Positions 41,885 to 51,677 are shown, counted from the first letter of the stretch. The stretch is 64,000 nucleotides of DNA from Bacillus sp. RAR_GA_16 (GCF_020165985.1 NZ_JAIUKZ010000015.1:706471-770470); one strand, 5' to 3'. The notes: generated by a model not told the origin, from the sequence alone. Numbers and translations: made by a program.

Positions 41885-42620
41885 ATGAATGTTGAGAGCT
41901 ATTTAGAGAGAGTAAACATCAATCACGTACAAGTGGACCTTCCTTCTCTTCAGTTACTACAGCAAAAACACATGCTCCATATTCCCTTTGAAAACCTTGA
42001 TATCTCTCGAAAAAAATGGATCGATTTAAATCTTAAAAAAATGTATGACAAAATCATAAAAAAGAAGCGCGGTGGACTATGCTTCGAACTAAATCCACTT
42101 TTCAACTGGCTCCTTACGCAACTTGGATTTACAACTACATTGATTACAGGAACGGTCGCTATCGATGAAAACAGATGGGGGAAAGAAAACACCCATTTAA
42201 CGAACCTTGTCAAAATAAAAGAAACGACTTACTTAGCAGATGTAGGATTCGGAAACTCGAGTCGCTTTCCAATACCTCTTTCAGGGGAGGTTGTTGATGA
42301 TGGCTTTCATCGCTATCGAATTGTTCAACGCACAAAACAAATATATGAGCTTCAACAAGCTTTAAGCAAAGGATGGAAGACTCAAATTCGATTTTCAACT
42401 GAACCTCGAACGCTGAGTGAGTATGAGCCATTAAGCACTTTTATTCAAACAGATTCCTCATTCACCATTTGTCAATCATACGTTAGTGACAATGGCGACA
42501 ACCGAAGGCAGAGTTACGCTTACAAAAGATTCACTTATTATCACAAAGCACCATCAAAAAAAAGTTTTTGACGTAAACGAAGAGAAATGGAATCATTTAT
42601 ATGACAGCTATTTCACATAA
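41885..42620 (+). pseudogene. Arylamine N-acetyltransferase, frameshifted
   Basis: The first frame (ATG 41885 after AAAGGAG) encodes an NAT up to about residue 190: catalytic Cys in KRGGLCFELNPLFNWLL, His in THLTNLV and Asp in LADVGFGNSSR. The frame then derails; the correct C-terminus (LVTMATTEGRVTLTKDSLII...) lies in another frame and ends at TAA 42620. Deleting one T at 42454-42455 (GATTC to GATC) gives QTDPHSPFVNHTLVTMATTE in one frame. NATs transfer acetyl from acetyl-CoA to arylamines. Catalytic residues precede the break, but the product would have an aberrant tail. Confidence 0.86.
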
Positions 42621-42655
42621 CCTCTTTCGTCCTTCATAAAGACAGAGGTTTTTCA
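42619..42655 (+). terminator. Terminator after NAT
   Basis: AACCTCT/AGAGGTT stem with an 18-base loop followed by TTTT. Confidence 0.6.
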
Positions 42656-42717
42656 GCTTTCAATCAAGGGCATAGTAAAGATAGACTACAAGAAAAGCAT
42701 ACTAAGGAGAGACAATT

Positions 42718-43230
42718 ATGGAATCTAAATATATTCGTGAATCACGTGTTGTCAAAACAAGCCATGTATTCCCAGAAGCAACAAACAACCACAACACTTT
42801 ATTTGGTGGACAGCTGATGAGAGACATTGATGATATAGCTTCAATTGCAGCTATGCGTCACTGTCGAAGTGAAGTTGTCACAGCCTCAACCGACTCTGTT
42901 GACTTTTTACACCCCATTACACCAGACGACTCGGTTTGTCTTGAAGCTTATGTAACATTCACCGGAAAATCTTCTATGGAAGTTTTCGTAAAGGTTATTG
43001 CCGAACATCTCTTATCAGGTGAACGACATATCGGAGCAACAGCCTTTCTTACATTTGTCGCACTGGATGAAAATAAAAAACCAATAGCTGTTCCAAAAGT
43101 CATTCCGGAATCAGAAGAAGAAAAAAACCTACACGAAACAGCACCGGCAAGAGCAGAAAAACGAAAAGAACACAGACAAGCCAGTAAAGAACTAGCCGGC
43201 CTCCTAACCACAGAAAAACCATGGGAATAA
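42718..43230 (+). CDS. Acyl-CoA thioesterase (YkhA-like hotdog fold)
   Basis: A 170-residue single hotdog domain of the YciA/YkhA/BACH group: NNHNTLFGGQLMRDIDDIASIAA, TASTDSVDFLHPI and TAFLTFVALDENKKP. It hydrolyses acyl-CoA esters, probably short to long chain. CTAAGGAGAG precedes the ATG. The C-terminus is a charged helix. Confidence 0.93.
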   Translation: MESKYIRESRVVKTSHVFPEATNNHNTLFGGQLMRDIDDIASIAAMRHCRSEVVTASTDSVDFLHPITPDDSVCLEAYVTFTGKSSMEVFVKVIAEHLLSGERHIGATAFLTFVALDENKKPIAVPKVIPESEEEKNLHETAPARAEKRKEHRQASKELAGLLTTEKPWE

Positions 43231-43318
43231 CAAAAGCGATCGAGAGGCTGGTCACTGCAGCTGGATGAATCAAAAGCGGAAGGGACCCGGTAGGCCCGAA
43301 AAGTATAAAAAAACCTAA

Positions 43319-43355
43319 AAAAAGGCGACGTCCCACAAATGGAACGTCGCCTTTT
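43319..43355. terminator. Bidirectional terminator
   Basis: AAAGGCGACGT/ACGTCGCCTTT hairpin with T run, between convergent ykhA-like and yisL-like genes. Confidence 0.88.
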
Positions 43356-43359
43356 CATT

Positions 43360-43689
43360 TTAAATCCAGTTATACCCAATAGAAATAATCACTAAAATAA
43401 GAACAATACACGCAACCCAAAGCATTTTTGTTGATTCAGCGCGCTTTCTTTTCCCTACAATCATTTCCATAACCCCGATTAATACAATCGCCAAGATACC
43501 TTTTAGTACATAGATCAGTGGAAAACCAAGGATAAAGAGCATCCCGATCCCTGTTCCAAGCATAATCAAATAAAATAGGCGTTGGATCATAAGCGAGATT
43601 TTTTGCTTAGGTGCAAAATAACTGATGACTAAAAGCAATACAAGAATTGCCCATGAACCTGAATGAGACTGAAGTAAAATATTAAACAT
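43360..43689 (-). CDS. YisL-like membrane protein (DUF1516)
   Basis: A 109-residue protein with four membrane helices and the family pattern RLFYLIMLGTGIGMLF, LKGILAIVLIGVMEM and a Lys/Arg loop KRKRAESTK before the last helix. Function unknown. The ATG at 43689 follows GGGG; six residues of an earlier in-frame start are unlikely. Confidence 0.82.
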   Translation of the reverse strand: MFNILLQSHSGSWAILVLLLVISYFAPKQKISLMIQRLFYLIMLGTGIGMLFILGFPLIYVLKGILAIVLIGVMEMIVGKRKRAESTKMLWVACIVLILVIISIGYNWI

Positions 43690-43809
43690 TCGTGTTCCCC
43701 TTCCCATTAAAAATGGATATGACTGATGTCATACCCTAATAGTAGAATTGTATCGAAGCTCGCACAAGTCTTAATGCAAAATCGTAACAAAAATATGCGA
43801 ATTGAACAT

Positions 43810-43848
43810 GAAAAAGAGAAGCTCTAAGAGAGCCTCTCCTTTTTTTTA
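43810..43848. terminator. Terminator of the mannitol operon
   Basis: AGAGAAGCTCT/AGAGCCTCTC hairpin, T-rich on both sides, directly after mtlD. Confidence 0.75.
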
Positions 43849-44997
43849 GCTATGCGCCATTTCTTTATAATGATGACGAATGAGATTAAACAAAGTCTCC
43901 CCTTCTCTGACACCTGTAAAAGTAATGATGGCGCTTGTAAGACCTTCATTCTTGATCGTATCCTGCATCTTTAATGCCTCTTCATCTTCTTTAGGATCAA
44001 ATCGCAACGCTGCTGCAATTCCTTTTGCAAGGTAATTGGGCTCTTTGTTTAACTCTGCAAGCTGTCGTGCCGGGCCAACAAGGCGGTCATTAGGTCCAAT
44101 TTTACGTAACGGAGCACGCCCTACACGAGTCACTTCATCCACTAAATGTGGATTTAGGAAGCGACTAAGAATTTTTGTAATATAAGCTTCATGTGCCTCT
44201 TTTTCGAAACCATGCTTATATTGAAGCAATTCACCAGACTCTTCAAGAGCACTTTTAACATCATGATAGATATCTTTGTCGTCTAATGCTTCTTTAATTG
44301 TCTTATACCCTGCCTGATAACCAAGATAAGCTGTCATGGCGTGACCAGTGTTCACTGTGAACAGCTTCCGCTCAATGTACGGAGCAAGATCTTGTACGTA
44401 CGTAAGTCCAGAAATATCAGGAACCTCTCCAGCCATCATCGTTTGGTCGACGACCCATTCATAAAAAGGTTCGACCGCAACCATTAACGGATCTTCATGA
44501 GTTTGATTCGGAACAATGCGATCCACTGCAGCATCTGGGAAGCCAGCGTATCGATCAAACACTTGACGCTCCGCTTCATTCATCTGTTCTTCTACAGCAT
44601 TTCGAAGCATTGTACTGCCACCGATCATATTTTCACATGCAATCACGTTAACGGGATCTTTTCCATTAGCGATACGCTTTGAAATGCCTTCTTTAATAGC
44701 TGAAGATATCAATTTCAATACGGTCGGACCAACAGCAGTTGTGATCAGGTCAGCTTGATAGATGGCATCAATTACCGCCTCAGCATCTTTTAGACTGTTA
44801 ATGCCTCTTACGCCATTAACTGCAATCTGTTCCTTATCCTGACCTAATATTTCTACTGTATAACTCTTTCGTTCATTAAGCTCGTTAATCACCGTCTCAT
44901 TGATATCTACAAAGCATACGTCATATCCTGATTGAGAAAGAAGCTTACCAATAAAGCCTCTTCCAATATTTCCAGCACCAAAATGAACGGCAAGCAT
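43846..44997 (-). CDS. mtlD: Mannitol-1-phosphate 5-dehydrogenase
   Basis: A 383-residue polyol dehydrogenase. N-terminal NAD site AVHFGAGNIGRGFIGKLL, then VIACENMIGGST, and the conserved Lys/Asn segment LFTVNTGHAMTAYLGY of the long-chain mannitol dehydrogenase family. It oxidises mannitol-1-phosphate from the PTS to fructose-6-phosphate. Two bases after mtlF; last gene of mtlA-mtlR-mtlF-mtlD. Confidence 0.97.
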   Translation of the reverse strand: MLAVHFGAGNIGRGFIGKLLSQSGYDVCFVDINETVINELNERKSYTVEILGQDKEQIAVNGVRGINSLKDAEAVIDAIYQADLITTAVGPTVLKLISSAIKEGISKRIANGKDPVNVIACENMIGGSTMLRNAVEEQMNEAERQVFDRYAGFPDAAVDRIVPNQTHEDPLMVAVEPFYEWVVDQTMMAGEVPDISGLTYVQDLAPYIERKLFTVNTGHAMTAYLGYQAGYKTIKEALDDKDIYHDVKSALEESGELLQYKHGFEKEAHEAYITKILSRFLNPHLVDEVTRVGRAPLRKIGPNDRLVGPARQLAELNKEPNYLAKGIAAALRFDPKEDEEALKMQDTIKNEGLTSAIITFTGVREGETLFNLIRHHYKEMAHS

Positions 44998-44999
44998 AA

Positions 45000-45437
45000 T
45001 TAATTCACCTCGTTAAACATGGAAATTAACGTTTCTTTGGAATCCGCGTGAATCAGCTCTTCTACGTTTTCTTCTTCCGAACATACGATAGCAATTTGAG
45101 AAAGAATCTCTAAGTGTTCATTATCTTTACCGGCAATACCAATGATAATTTTCGCAATGTTGCCGTCTCCAAAATCAACGCCTTCTCGTAATTGAATGAT
45201 CGATAGACCTGAATGCTTTACTGCTTTCTTAGCATCTTCTGTCCCGTGCGGAATCGCAACTGAATTACCCATATAAGTCGTTGTGATTTTCTCACGTTCT
45301 TGCATTTGCTCAAGATAGCTTTCATCCACATAACCGTTGTCGACTAAGATTTGACCCGCCATGCGGATCGCCTCTTCTTTTGTTGCTGCTGTTTCGTTTA
45401 ATAATACGTTCTCCGTTGATAGAATTTCTTTAGCCAT
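45000..45437 (-). CDS. mtlF: PTS mannitol-specific EIIA component
   Basis: A 145-residue EIIA of the mannitol/fructose type. The phosphorylated histidine lies in the conserved NSVAIPHGTEDAK (His at about residue 66). It passes phosphate from HPr to the EIIB part of MtlA. One base after mtlR and two before mtlD. Confidence 0.97.
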   Translation of the reverse strand: MAKEILSTENVLLNETAATKEEAIRMAGQILVDNGYVDESYLEQMQEREKITTTYMGNSVAIPHGTEDAKKAVKHSGLSIIQLREGVDFGDGNIAKIIIGIAGKDNEHLEILSQIAIVCSEEENVEELIHADSKETLISMFNEVN

Positions 45438-45438
45438 T

Positions 45439-47562
45439 TCAATCGTCTCCTTTAAATTTCAATTGTTTTTCTACATAACTTTTCATTTTGTTGGCGAGGT
45501 ACAATCCAATTGACTCTTGATTGCTCTCCGAAAAAAGCGCGATACTTTCATCTGATTCAATGATAAGAGAACTAATGTAGCTCATGATCTCAATACTTTC
45601 AATCGGTGAATCTTCAGGCGCTAGTTGTAAAAGAACAGTGTCCATATCAATGAGTGAACCATCCATTGCTTTTCTCTGAATAGGTTCCATTAATCTGCTA
45701 ATTGTAAACACAGGCTTCTTCACTCCAGGTGCCTTCGTATGAAACAACGCAAGTGAAGTTTCGGGAATCCCTACTCCACTAATGGTTTCACGCTTCAACA
45801 GCGCCTCTTTAACCTCTGATGAATCATTAATCGCATGAAGTGTTTCTAGACGCTGACACTCTGCATCTAATAGCGTTTCTACCTCATTGTGTTCAGATTG
45901 CTTTACTCGAAATAAGTCTATTACCGAAGAAACAGTCGTGCTATATATTCCAGCTCTACGGAACCAGATATTCGCTTCATCGTTTGAATGAAATAAAGAT
46001 TGCTTTTCCCTTTTAGGTTTATCAACCGCGCTTCTTTTTTTCATCATCGACTTTTTTTGAAGTGTCGAGCGAATGCGTGTTGTCTCTTCTTCTGTTAAAA
46101 AAGGGTTCACCTTTATATACTCGCCCTCATATTCAGGAAGAGGAATGGTGGAAACAATCAGGTCATAACCATCAGGATCTTCATCTTGGAGTTCAAATAA
46201 GGAAGCACTTTTAATCGTCTGTATTTCTGGTAGCTCCTGCTTCAACCGAGTTGCTAGCATTTTGGATGTTCCAATCCCGCTTGAGCATATCGCAAGAATA
46301 TTCACCTCATGATGTTGATAGCGCCCCTCAAGAGCGGATCCAAAGTGTAGAACGAGAAAACCAACTTCTTCTTCAGGAATGGATACACCCGGGTAAATTT
46401 CTTTTAACGCTTCTTCAAGCAGTTGGAATAAGTCAGCATAATCTGCCTTTATTTTTGTAAGTAATGGATTATGGATATTCATGTTCTGCCTAACGCGATG
46501 CGTAGCAGGACCAAGATGCGTCACTAATCCCTCTAAAAGTGATTCATTTGTTTCTAAATCCGCATTGAGATGCTGATCTACATAGCGAATTAACTCCTTG
46601 GTTTTTAAAAGAACGGGATAATTGGTTTCTTCTAAATAGTAGTCCCCGGTATTTCTTAACTTTGCTCCGCGTAAATGCATGGTGATATAACCAATCTCTG
46701 CTTCAGGTATTAAGACACTAAAAGATTTTTCAAGTTTGGTAGCGATGATTCTAGCAAAATCAAACTCTTTCGTATTCTTCAAGGTTCTTAAATACTCTTC
46801 ATCAATCTCGATTTTTTCACCTTTTTGAATACGCTCAACTGCCAAAGTCAGGTGCACAATTAAACCAATATATGCGCTATCAGCGATCATGTATGGTAAG
46901 TCCTTGTTTATATCATCTATGATTGTCTCAACCTTTAAGAGTTTATCTCGATCAACTAACCCTAGTAATCGCTCGGAAGCAGATTCAAGAACATTACCTT
47001 GAGTTTTCTTTTCAATCGACCTCTTTAGCAAAGTGAAAAAATCAGAATCATTGAACTCAAGTGCAAGTAAGGAGCTCATAGCGTGCCTCTTCAGGGCTTC
47101 ACTCCCTTCAACCTGCACGCCATAACCCCGCCTTCTTATTAATGAAAGCTGCATACTCTCAAGCCATTCTTCCGCTCTGTCTAAGTCGTGACTAATCGTT
47201 GCAACTGTCACTCTCAAATCATTGGCTAACACAACTAACTTAATAGGATCAGCTGATTCTAACAGCTTGCATAGAATCAGCGTCTCCCTTTCCTGTTGCG
47301 TATATTCTGTAATGGTTAGATCAACTAGATAGCTTTTTAACTCTGCTCGGCTAGTTTCTTCACCATCAATTTGAACACCTACTCCAGCTTTCTTTTTTAA
47401 AGTTAAATCATACTGAGTCAGAATATCCTCTACGCCGACTAAATCACGATGAACTGTTCGTTCACTGACCTCAAGTTCTTGAGCGATCCCTTTCACTGTA
47501 TAGGAATCGTTTCCCTCTAAAAGGAGCTGTAAAATTCTCCGTTCTCTTGCTGAAATAAACAC
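45439..47562 (-). CDS. mtlR: Mannitol operon activator MtlR
   Basis: A 707-residue PTS-regulated activator: N-terminal helix-turn-helix domains (YTVKGIAQELEVSERTVHRD), two PRD domains with conserved histidines (MHLRGAK, VLHFGSALEGRY), a GatB-like EIIB domain with Cys (AICSSGIGTSKMLATRL) and a C-terminal EIIA-like domain (VGIPETSLALFHTKAPGVKKP). Phosphorylation by HPr and EII components tunes activity toward mtlA. The GTG at 47562 follows GAGG and matches the family N-terminus. Confidence 0.96.
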   Translation of the reverse strand: MFISARERRILQLLLEGNDSYTVKGIAQELEVSERTVHRDLVGVEDILTQYDLTLKKKAGVGVQIDGEETSRAELKSYLVDLTITEYTQQERETLILCKLLESADPIKLVVLANDLRVTVATISHDLDRAEEWLESMQLSLIRRRGYGVQVEGSEALKRHAMSSLLALEFNDSDFFTLLKRSIEKKTQGNVLESASERLLGLVDRDKLLKVETIIDDINKDLPYMIADSAYIGLIVHLTLAVERIQKGEKIEIDEEYLRTLKNTKEFDFARIIATKLEKSFSVLIPEAEIGYITMHLRGAKLRNTGDYYLEETNYPVLLKTKELIRYVDQHLNADLETNESLLEGLVTHLGPATHRVRQNMNIHNPLLTKIKADYADLFQLLEEALKEIYPGVSIPEEEVGFLVLHFGSALEGRYQHHEVNILAICSSGIGTSKMLATRLKQELPEIQTIKSASLFELQDEDPDGYDLIVSTIPLPEYEGEYIKVNPFLTEEETTRIRSTLQKKSMMKKRSAVDKPKREKQSLFHSNDEANIWFRRAGIYSTTVSSVIDLFRVKQSEHNEVETLLDAECQRLETLHAINDSSEVKEALLKRETISGVGIPETSLALFHTKAPGVKKPVFTISRLMEPIQRKAMDGSLIDMDTVLLQLAPEDSPIESIEIMSYISSLIIESDESIALFSESNQESIGLYLANKMKSYVEKQLKFKGDD

Positions 47563-47585
47563 TTGGTTCACCTCAAATTCCAGCC

Positions 47586-49352
47586 TTACCTATTTTTTAA
47601 CCTTTCAACAAGCTCTTCGTATTTCGGGCTATTCATAAAGTTTGCTACTGAAATATGCTCAGCATCAGGACGTTTTGCTTTTGCACGATCGGTTAAGTCC
47701 TGGTGTGTGACAATTAAATCAGCGTCATCAGGTAAATTGCTGATCGATGTATTTGATACATCGATATCTTCTAGTCCTGCTTTTTTAAACTTATTACGAA
47801 GAACAGAAGCACCCATGGCACTTGATCCCATTCCGGCATCACATGCAAAGACAACTTTATTAATTTCGTTATTTTCCACTTGCTTTGGTTCTTCTCGCTT
47901 CACCGCTACTTCACCTGCAGTAGTTAATTCAGATACAAGCTCATCATATTTTGGACTGTTCATAAAATTTTTAACCGAGATGTGATTCGCTTCTGGTAGC
48001 TTATCCTTCGCGCGATCGGTTAAATCTTGATGTGTTATCACTAGGTCCGCGTCGTTAGGTAGATTGCTAATTGACGTATTCGTCACTTCAATGTCTGTTA
48101 ACCCTGCTTTTTTGAATTTGTTTCGCAGTACCGATGCTCCCATGGCACTTGAACCCATTCCAGCATCACATGCAAAGACGACTTTAGCGATATTGCCATA
48201 AGAAGATTCTTCTACTTTTGGCTCGTCCTTATTGGTTTTTAGATTAGACGAAACGCTACTTTTCTTACCTTTCATTGCTTCCATTTTTTCAGTCGCTTCT
48301 GAAATATCTTCTCCGCTATCTTTTGAGCGTTTAAGAATGAAGGAAGCTACAAGGAAGGAAACAGCGGTCGCGACAACAACTCCTGCTAAAACTCCCAGAT
48401 ACCCTCCACGAGGTGTCATAATCATTAGCGCAAAGATACTACCTGGTGAAGGTGGTGCAATAAGCCCAGCACCGAAAATTGTTAATGTAAAGACACCACT
48501 CATCCCGCCAAGAATTGCTGCCAATAGAAGTGCTGGTTTCATTAAAATGTATGGAAAGTAAATCTCATGAATACCACCAAAGAAATGAATGATTGCTGCA
48601 CCTGGTGCCGTTTGTTTTGCAGTTCCTTTTCCAGCAAACCAAAATGCAAGTAAGATCCCAAGACCTGGTCCAGGGTTTGATTCTAATAAGAAGAGAATTG
48701 ATTTCCCAGTATTAGCTGCTTGCTCAATACCAAGCGGGCTCAAAATACCATGATTAATGGCATTATTTAAAAATAGTACTTTCGCTGGTTCAATTAGAAT
48801 ACTTGCAAGTGGTAAAAGACCAGCATCAACAATGACTTGTACACCGGCCGCTAGTGCTTTATTTAAACCTAGTACGACAGGTCCGATAGCTATTGAAGCT
48901 AATATGGTTAAAATACCACCAATAATTCCAGCAGAGAAGTTATTTACGAGCATTTCAAAACCAGATTTTATTTTTCCGTGAATCGCCTGATCGAATTTTT
49001 TAATTGCGTAACCACCCAGTGGTCCCATAACCATAGCCCCAAGGAACATTGGGATATCAGCTCCAACGATCACCCCCATTGTAGCAGTAGCACCTACAAC
49101 TCCACCTCGACCACCATGCACGATCTTACCACCGGTGTAACCAATCAATAACGGAAGCAGATAGGTAATCATTGGACTTACTAACTCACCTAAACTCTCG
49201 TTAGGTGTCCAACCAGTAGGAATGAACAGCGCCGTAATTAACCCCCATGCAATGAACGCCCCAATGTTCGGCATGATCATACTACTTAGAAAACTTCCAA
49301 ACCGCTGAACTTTTACTTTGAATCCAGATTTCTCTGTGTTTTGTTCACTCAT
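47586..49352 (-). CDS. mtlA: PTS mannitol transporter EIICB with duplicated EIIB domain
   Basis: A 588-residue transporter, about 110 longer than B. subtilis MtlA. The EIIC membrane domain fills residues 15-345 with active-site GGIHEIYFPY (260-269). A linker leads to two EIIB domains, each starting KVVFACDAGMGSSAMGASVL: the first with Cys395 and the second with Cys504, separated by an acidic linker. The copies are nearly identical over 85 residues, so this is a recent duplication giving a C-B-B layout. Both cysteines are kept. AAGGAGG precedes the ATG; a cre site and promoter lie upstream. Confidence 0.96.
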   Translation of the reverse strand: MSEQNTEKSGFKVKVQRFGSFLSSMIMPNIGAFIAWGLITALFIPTGWTPNESLGELVSPMITYLLPLLIGYTGGKIVHGGRGGVVGATATMGVIVGADIPMFLGAMVMGPLGGYAIKKFDQAIHGKIKSGFEMLVNNFSAGIIGGILTILASIAIGPVVLGLNKALAAGVQVIVDAGLLPLASILIEPAKVLFLNNAINHGILSPLGIEQAANTGKSILFLLESNPGPGLGILLAFWFAGKGTAKQTAPGAAIIHFFGGIHEIYFPYILMKPALLLAAILGGMSGVFTLTIFGAGLIAPPSPGSIFALMIMTPRGGYLGVLAGVVVATAVSFLVASFILKRSKDSGEDISEATEKMEAMKGKKSSVSSNLKTNKDEPKVEESSYGNIAKVVFACDAGMGSSAMGASVLRNKFKKAGLTDIEVTNTSISNLPNDADLVITHQDLTDRAKDKLPEANHISVKNFMNSPKYDELVSELTTAGEVAVKREEPKQVENNEINKVVFACDAGMGSSAMGASVLRNKFKKAGLEDIDVSNTSISNLPDDADLIVTHQDLTDRAKAKRPDAEHISVANFMNSPKYEELVERLKNR

Positions 49353-49379
49353 CGTAGATCCTCCTTTTCATCTGCACAT

Positions 49380-49393
49380 TAAAAGCGTTTTCA
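49380..49393 (-). promoter_or_regulatory. CcpA cre site in the mtlA leader
   Basis: The minus strand reads TGAAAACGCTTTTA, a 13 of 14 match to TGWAANCGNTNWCA. It lies about 50 bases downstream of the mtlA promoter, a roadblock position for carbon catabolite repression. A 9-bp inverted repeat AAAAGCGTT/AACGCTTTT (49381-49389, 49411-49419) spans the leader. Confidence 0.7.
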
Positions 49394-49446
49394 TTTTGTT
49401 TGTTCGTTTGAACGCTTTTCCCCACGTGCGACTTTCTGTAATTCTA

Positions 49447-49475
49447 ATCATACGAGCGTTTTGGGTCATATACAA
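49447..49475 (-). promoter_or_regulatory. mtlA promoter
   Basis: Minus strand TTGTAT (49470-49475), 17 bases, TATGAT (49447-49452), about 95 bases ahead of mtlA. MtlR would be expected to bind just upstream, but I could not identify its box with confidence. Confidence 0.7.
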
Positions 49476-49540
49476 TGAAATCCAAATGCAAATTCGGCAT
49501 AACACTTGTTGACATGATTAAAGAAAGACCTTGATGGATC

Positions 49541-49571
49541 AAAAAAAACCTCTGGATTCCCAGAGGTTTTA
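49541..49571 (-). terminator. Terminator after the CadA-type ATPase gene
   Basis: Minus-strand AAAACCTCTGG/CCAGAGGTTTT hairpin followed by T residues. Confidence 0.88.
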
Positions 49572-51677
49572 CGAATGCTGTGGCTCAATTTCTTTCTTTA
49601 TCGTTGGCTTTGCTTTTTCCTTCCGCTCCCATAAGATCGTTAAACTAATCAGTGTCACAAGAATTGTTGCGCCCATATCAGACAAAATGGCAATCCAAAG
49701 TGTTAATAGTCCAGGGATCGTTAGAAGCAAGGCTATGAGCTTCAGGCCAAGGGCTAGCGCAATGTTGACACGAATGGTTCGATTCACTCGCTTTGCAATC
49801 GAGACCGCCTCTGGCAGTTTACCAAGATGATCCTGCATTAAGACAATATCTGCTGTTTCAATTGCGCTATCCGTCCCTTTCCCCATCGCAATACCAAGAT
49901 CAGCCGAGGCAAGAGCCGGCGCATCATTAATTCCGTCACCAATCATGGCTACTTTTCCATTGCTTGTTAATTCTTTCACTTTAGCGACTTTATCTTCAGG
50001 TAAGAGACCACCGAAGTAAGAACGCACCCCCACACGGTTTGCCACTTTCTCGGCCGTTTTCTCATGGTCTCCCGTTAACATCACCGTATTCTTAATCCCT
50101 GCATGATGTAGGGCGTGTATAACAGTCTGACTTTCCTCTCTAATTTCATCTGCAATACCAAACATCCCAAGAATCGTTCGCTCATCAGCGACAAGAACAA
50201 GCGTTAATCCTTCACGTTTCATCTGATCAATTGATACTTGCACATCCTGAGGAATGGGGACATGTTGAACGCTTTTTTCATTCCCTACCCAATATCTCTT
50301 ACCAACTACATCTGCTACAATCCCCTGCCCTGAGACAGTTTCAACGTTGGTTGCTTCAAGCTCTCGGTAAGGAAAATCAGCTACTTTCTTCATAATGGCT
50401 TTAGCTAATGGATGCGAAGAATGCTTCTCGACTGCTGCTGCGACTGCTAAAAATTTTTCCTCATGATAACTTTTATACGTTTCAACATATGGAAACCCTT
50501 TTGTAAGCGTCCCAGTCTTATCAAAAGCAAGCGTATCGATTTTACCGAGCTGTTCCAGATAAACCGATCCTTTAACAAGTATGCCATTACGCGCATTCCT
50601 TGTAATACCCGAGATGTTTGCAATAGGTGATGACAAGATAAGGGCACAAGGACACCCTACAATTAATACGGCAAGTCCCTGATAGAACCAATCAGTCCAA
50701 ATTCCCTGAAAGAATAGGGGCGGTACAAGCATCACAAGGGCTGAGATAATCATAATAATCGGCGTATAGTATCTTGAAAAACGATTAATGAATAATTCAG
50801 TTGGTGTCTTTGTTTCTTGAGCTTCTTCCACTAAATGCAATATTTTTGCGAGAGAAGAATCTTCATAGGATTTCGTTATTTTAACTCGAAGAATGCCCTC
50901 ATTATTTATACTTCCACCAAAAACAGATTCACCGACGCTTTTTTCAACTGGCATCGCTTCTCCCGTAATAGCAGCTTCATTAACAGAGCTATATCCCTCT
51001 GTAACAATTCCGTCTGAAGGAATCTTTGCACCAGACTTAATGAGAACAAGATCATCTACTTGAAGATCGTTTATTGAGACAATAACTTCTTTTCCATCTC
51101 GAATCAGAAGGGCTTCTTTCGGGGCGATTTGAAGAAGAGATTCCATTGATCTCCTTGCCTTCTCCATACCAAGGCCCTCTAAATATTCGTTTAAACCAAA
51201 CAAAATGGCTACAAGCGTCCCTTCTTTCCATTCTCCGATGGAAACAGCACCGATTAACGCAATGGTCATTAAGGTTTCAATATTAAATGTGAGTTTCGTT
51301 AAATTACGAAGCCCTTTCACAAATGTTTGATATCCACTTAGAATGATTGCAGCAAGGTAAAATGGAACCGCCGTAATCGTAGTAGCGGCATCCAAAAGAA
51401 GAGCCACTAGAAAGATCGTGGTGGAGATGCCTAGTAACATCTTGATGTTGGAATGATTATGAGAATGTTCATGGGCATCCTCGTCTTTCACTATAGAAGC
51501 ATGATCGGAATCAAGGATTTTCTCAACCTGTGTAAGGTTCACTCTTTTGTCTACTTTTAATTTGCCTGAATTGTATTGAATCTGGGCTGATTCACCGTAT
51601 TCAAGCTTTTGAATTTGTTGTTCCATACCAGCAGCACAATTTGGACAAGATAAGCCTTTAAGACGATATTCTTCCAC
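49569..51677 (-). CDS. Heavy-metal P1B ATPase (Zn/Cd/Co, CadA-type)
   Basis: A 702-residue P1B ATPase. N-terminal HMA domain with SCPNC (residues 10-14), a His-rich linker HEHSHNHS, membrane CPC motif (VGCPCALILSS), phosphorylation site DKTGTLTKG, and the hinge [16 protein letters not shown]. The HMA, His linker and CPC context fit P1B-2 exporters of zinc, cadmium or cobalt rather than copper. GTG start with AAAGGAG at nine bases. No ArsR/SmtB regulator is adjacent; a ZIP transporter gene lies upstream. Confidence 0.9.
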   Translation of the reverse strand: MEEYRLKGLSCPNCAAGMEQQIQKLEYGESAQIQYNSGKLKVDKRVNLTQVEKILDSDHASIVKDEDAHEHSHNHSNIKMLLGISTTIFLVALLLDAATTITAVPFYLAAIILSGYQTFVKGLRNLTKLTFNIETLMTIALIGAVSIGEWKEGTLVAILFGLNEYLEGLGMEKARRSMESLLQIAPKEALLIRDGKEVIVSINDLQVDDLVLIKSGAKIPSDGIVTEGYSSVNEAAITGEAMPVEKSVGESVFGGSINNEGILRVKITKSYEDSSLAKILHLVEEAQETKTPTELFINRFSRYYTPIIMIISALVMLVPPLFFQGIWTDWFYQGLAVLIVGCPCALILSSPIANISGITRNARNGILVKGSVYLEQLGKIDTLAFDKTGTLTKGFPYVETYKSYHEEKFLAVAAAVEKHSSHPLAKAIMKKVADFPYRELEATNVETVSGQGIVADVVGKRYWVGNEKSVQHVPIPQDVQVSIDQMKREGLTLVLVADERTILGMFGIADEIREESQTVIHALHHAGIKNTVMLTGDHEKTAEKVANRVGVRSYFGGLLPEDKVAKVKELTSNGKVAMIGDGINDAPALASADLGIAMGKGTDSAIETADIVLMQDHLGKLPEAVSIAKRVNRTIRVNIALALGLKLIALLLTIPGLLTLWIAILSDMGATILVTLISLTILWERKEKAKPTIKKEIEPQHS

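Noticed and set aside
43231..43318. Short AAAAGCGGAAGGGACCCGG stretch as another copy of a Bacillaceae repeat
   Set aside because: Too short and without the paired end motifs of the 11.7-kb elements.
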